A DNA stretch of 64,000 bases, taken from positions 186,001 to 250,000 of the forward strand of contig CANMAI010000008.1 of assembly GCA_947495795.1 (NCBI GenBank), in the 5' to 3' direction. Positions 63,305 to 64,000 of this stretch are shown piece by piece; position 1 is the stretch's first letter, and each line of letters opens with the position of its first letter. The notes under the pieces were generated by a model, which worked only from the letters and a program-made list of their open reading frames with translations, was not told where the DNA came from and did not search any database. The stretch comes from an uncultured Paracoccaceae bacterium (lineage in GTDB: Bacteria > Pseudomonadota > Alphaproteobacteria > Rhodobacterales > Rhodobacteraceae). The position numbers were made by a program, and so were the translations under genes.

Positions 63305-63958
63305 TTAGGAGCCTTCTTCAACCAATTTTGCAGCCTTGCTCCGCAATATTCTCTCCTTTGCGCGCGCAATCAAACGAGAGCGCCGCCGCGCCTGATAGGC
63401 TGCAATCAGTGGTCTTGTTAGAAAATAGAAGGCAGCTGCGGTTATCAAGCCCGGAACGATACCGCCTATCCAGTAGGGGATGAAAATGTCGGACCAGAAA
63501 GCCGCGAGTTTGTGAAGTGCAGGCTCAGCAAGCCCAAACGCTGCCTTAAGGCTTTGCCAGAGACCTGAGAAAGCCGCGACAAACGCCTCTTTTAAACCAC
63601 CAAAGCCCAGGTGATCCGAGCCTACGCCGGTCATCCTCCGCCCGAGTGAAAGGGACGTCGTGGCAATAATCGGAAACGTCAATGGGTTTCCGACAAGTGT
63701 ACCAAGGAAGCTTGCAAGCACATTGCCGCGAACCAGCACCGCACAAACACCGGCAAGAACAAAATGAAATCCGAAGAACGGAGAAAATGAGACAAAAACA
63801 CCGCAGGAAAATCCCAGCGCTATCTTATGGGGGGTGTCCGGAAGCCGTTTGATCCGATGGCCGAGGTATTCTATAGCGCGGCGCCACCCGGTACGCGGGT
63901 ACAAAAAATCACGGAGGCGCTGTAGCCAGCTCTGCCGTTCGCGCCTCTTAAAAACCAT
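63305..63958 (-). CDS. DUF2062 membrane protein
   Basis: 217 residues with basic ends and three to four helices. PHKIALGFSCGVFVSFSPFFGFHFVLAGVCAVLVRGNVLASFLGTLVGNPLTFPIIATTSLSLGRRM is the DUF2062 signature (SPFFGFH and GNPLT). Function unknown; regularly upstream of pdxJ in this group, 33 bases apart here. The rest of the window (63959-64000) is upstream sequence without a recognised feature. Confidence 0.9.
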   Translation of the reverse strand: MVFKRRERQSWLQRLRDFLYPRTGWRRAIEYLGHRIKRLPDTPHKIALGFSCGVFVSFSPFFGFHFVLAGVCAVLVRGNVLASFLGTLVGNPLTFPIIATTSLSLGRRMTGVGSDHLGFGGLKEAFVAAFSGLWQSLKAAFGLAEPALHKLAAFWSDIFIPYWIGGIVPGLITAAAFYFLTRPLIAAYQARRRSRLIARAKERILRSKAAKLVEEGS

Positions 63959-64000
63959 TCTCGTCTAACCCTTCACTCCAGAAATCTACCCTACGTCTGT

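Overview
The window reads as chromosome of an alphaproteobacterium of the Rhodobacteraceae (roseobacter-type). This rests on protein signatures and gene orders: ChvI-ChvG-HprK-RapZ-EIIA(Man)-HPr next to an ATP-type pckA; DUF2062-pdxJ-acpS-lepB-rnc-era-recO; etfB-etfA beside 3-hydroxybutyryl-CoA dehydrogenase; and a long-form methylsuccinyl-CoA dehydrogenase of the ethylmalonyl-CoA pathway. GC is high, and many genes are packed with C-ending codons. No rRNA, tRNA, CRISPR array or intact prophage was seen.

Layout. 1-1.9 kb: end of a NUDIX hydrolase, a PhnD-like binding protein and a fatty acid desaturase. 1.9-13.7 kb: a galactoside island, with a CUT1 sugar ABC transporter, alpha-galactosidase (GH36), beta-galactosidase (GH42), an SDR likely to be galactose 1-dehydrogenase, KDPGal kinase and KDPGal aldolase, and an IclR regulator divergent from the main operon. 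It imports galactosides, hydrolyses them, and degrades galactose by the De Ley-Doudoroff route; galactonolactonase and galactonate dehydratase are not in the window. 13.9-24 kb: small membrane protein, PduO-type cobalamin adenosyltransferase, ETF, hydroxybutyryl-CoA dehydrogenase, a YceI-YceI-cytochrome b561 set, transglutaminase and DJ-1-like protein. 23.7-30 kb: the nitrogen-type/regulatory PTS genes fused to the ChvGI two-component operon, with pckA divergent. 30-33.3 kb: a REP-associated tyrosine transposase (RAYT) between pairs of its palindromes, an Lrp regulator, a class II amidotransferase and a decayed IS5-family element. 33.3-39.3 kb: ZntB-like transporter, a gamma-glutamyltransferase-like protein, a TauE exporter and mcd. 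39.4-41.8 kb: a less GC-rich patch with a leucine-rich-repeat protein and an alpha/beta hydrolase. 41.8-44 kb: a PCuAC-like protein divergent from a polytopic membrane protein.

44.1-57.2 kb is the most interesting block: a branched-chain-amino-acid-type ABC transporter (five genes) and an enamidase-like amidohydrolase run rightward, and converge on a tightly overlapping leftward operon of FAD subunit, fused [2Fe-2S]/molybdopterin hydroxylase, 6-hydroxynicotinate-reductase-like protein, UPF0280 protein and two tandem DUF1185 proteins. Together these look like a hydroxylate-reduce-hydrolyse route for an N-heteroaromatic acid such as nicotinate, a chemistry best known from fermenting Eubacterium barkeri, with three proteins of unassigned role built in. 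57.3-64 kb: a META-domain lipoprotein, then housekeeping genes recO, DUF1491, era, rnc, lepB, acpS, a LysE exporter, pdxJ and DUF2062.

At the level of DNA structure two repeat families stand out. Three intergenic hairpins have unrelated stems (30 bp perfect in the best case) but the same tip, GGGTGGGCGGGTGGG, a textbook one-base-loop G-quadruplex motif. Separately, six GTAG-headed REP palindromes occur at four sites, two of them flanking the RAYT gene.
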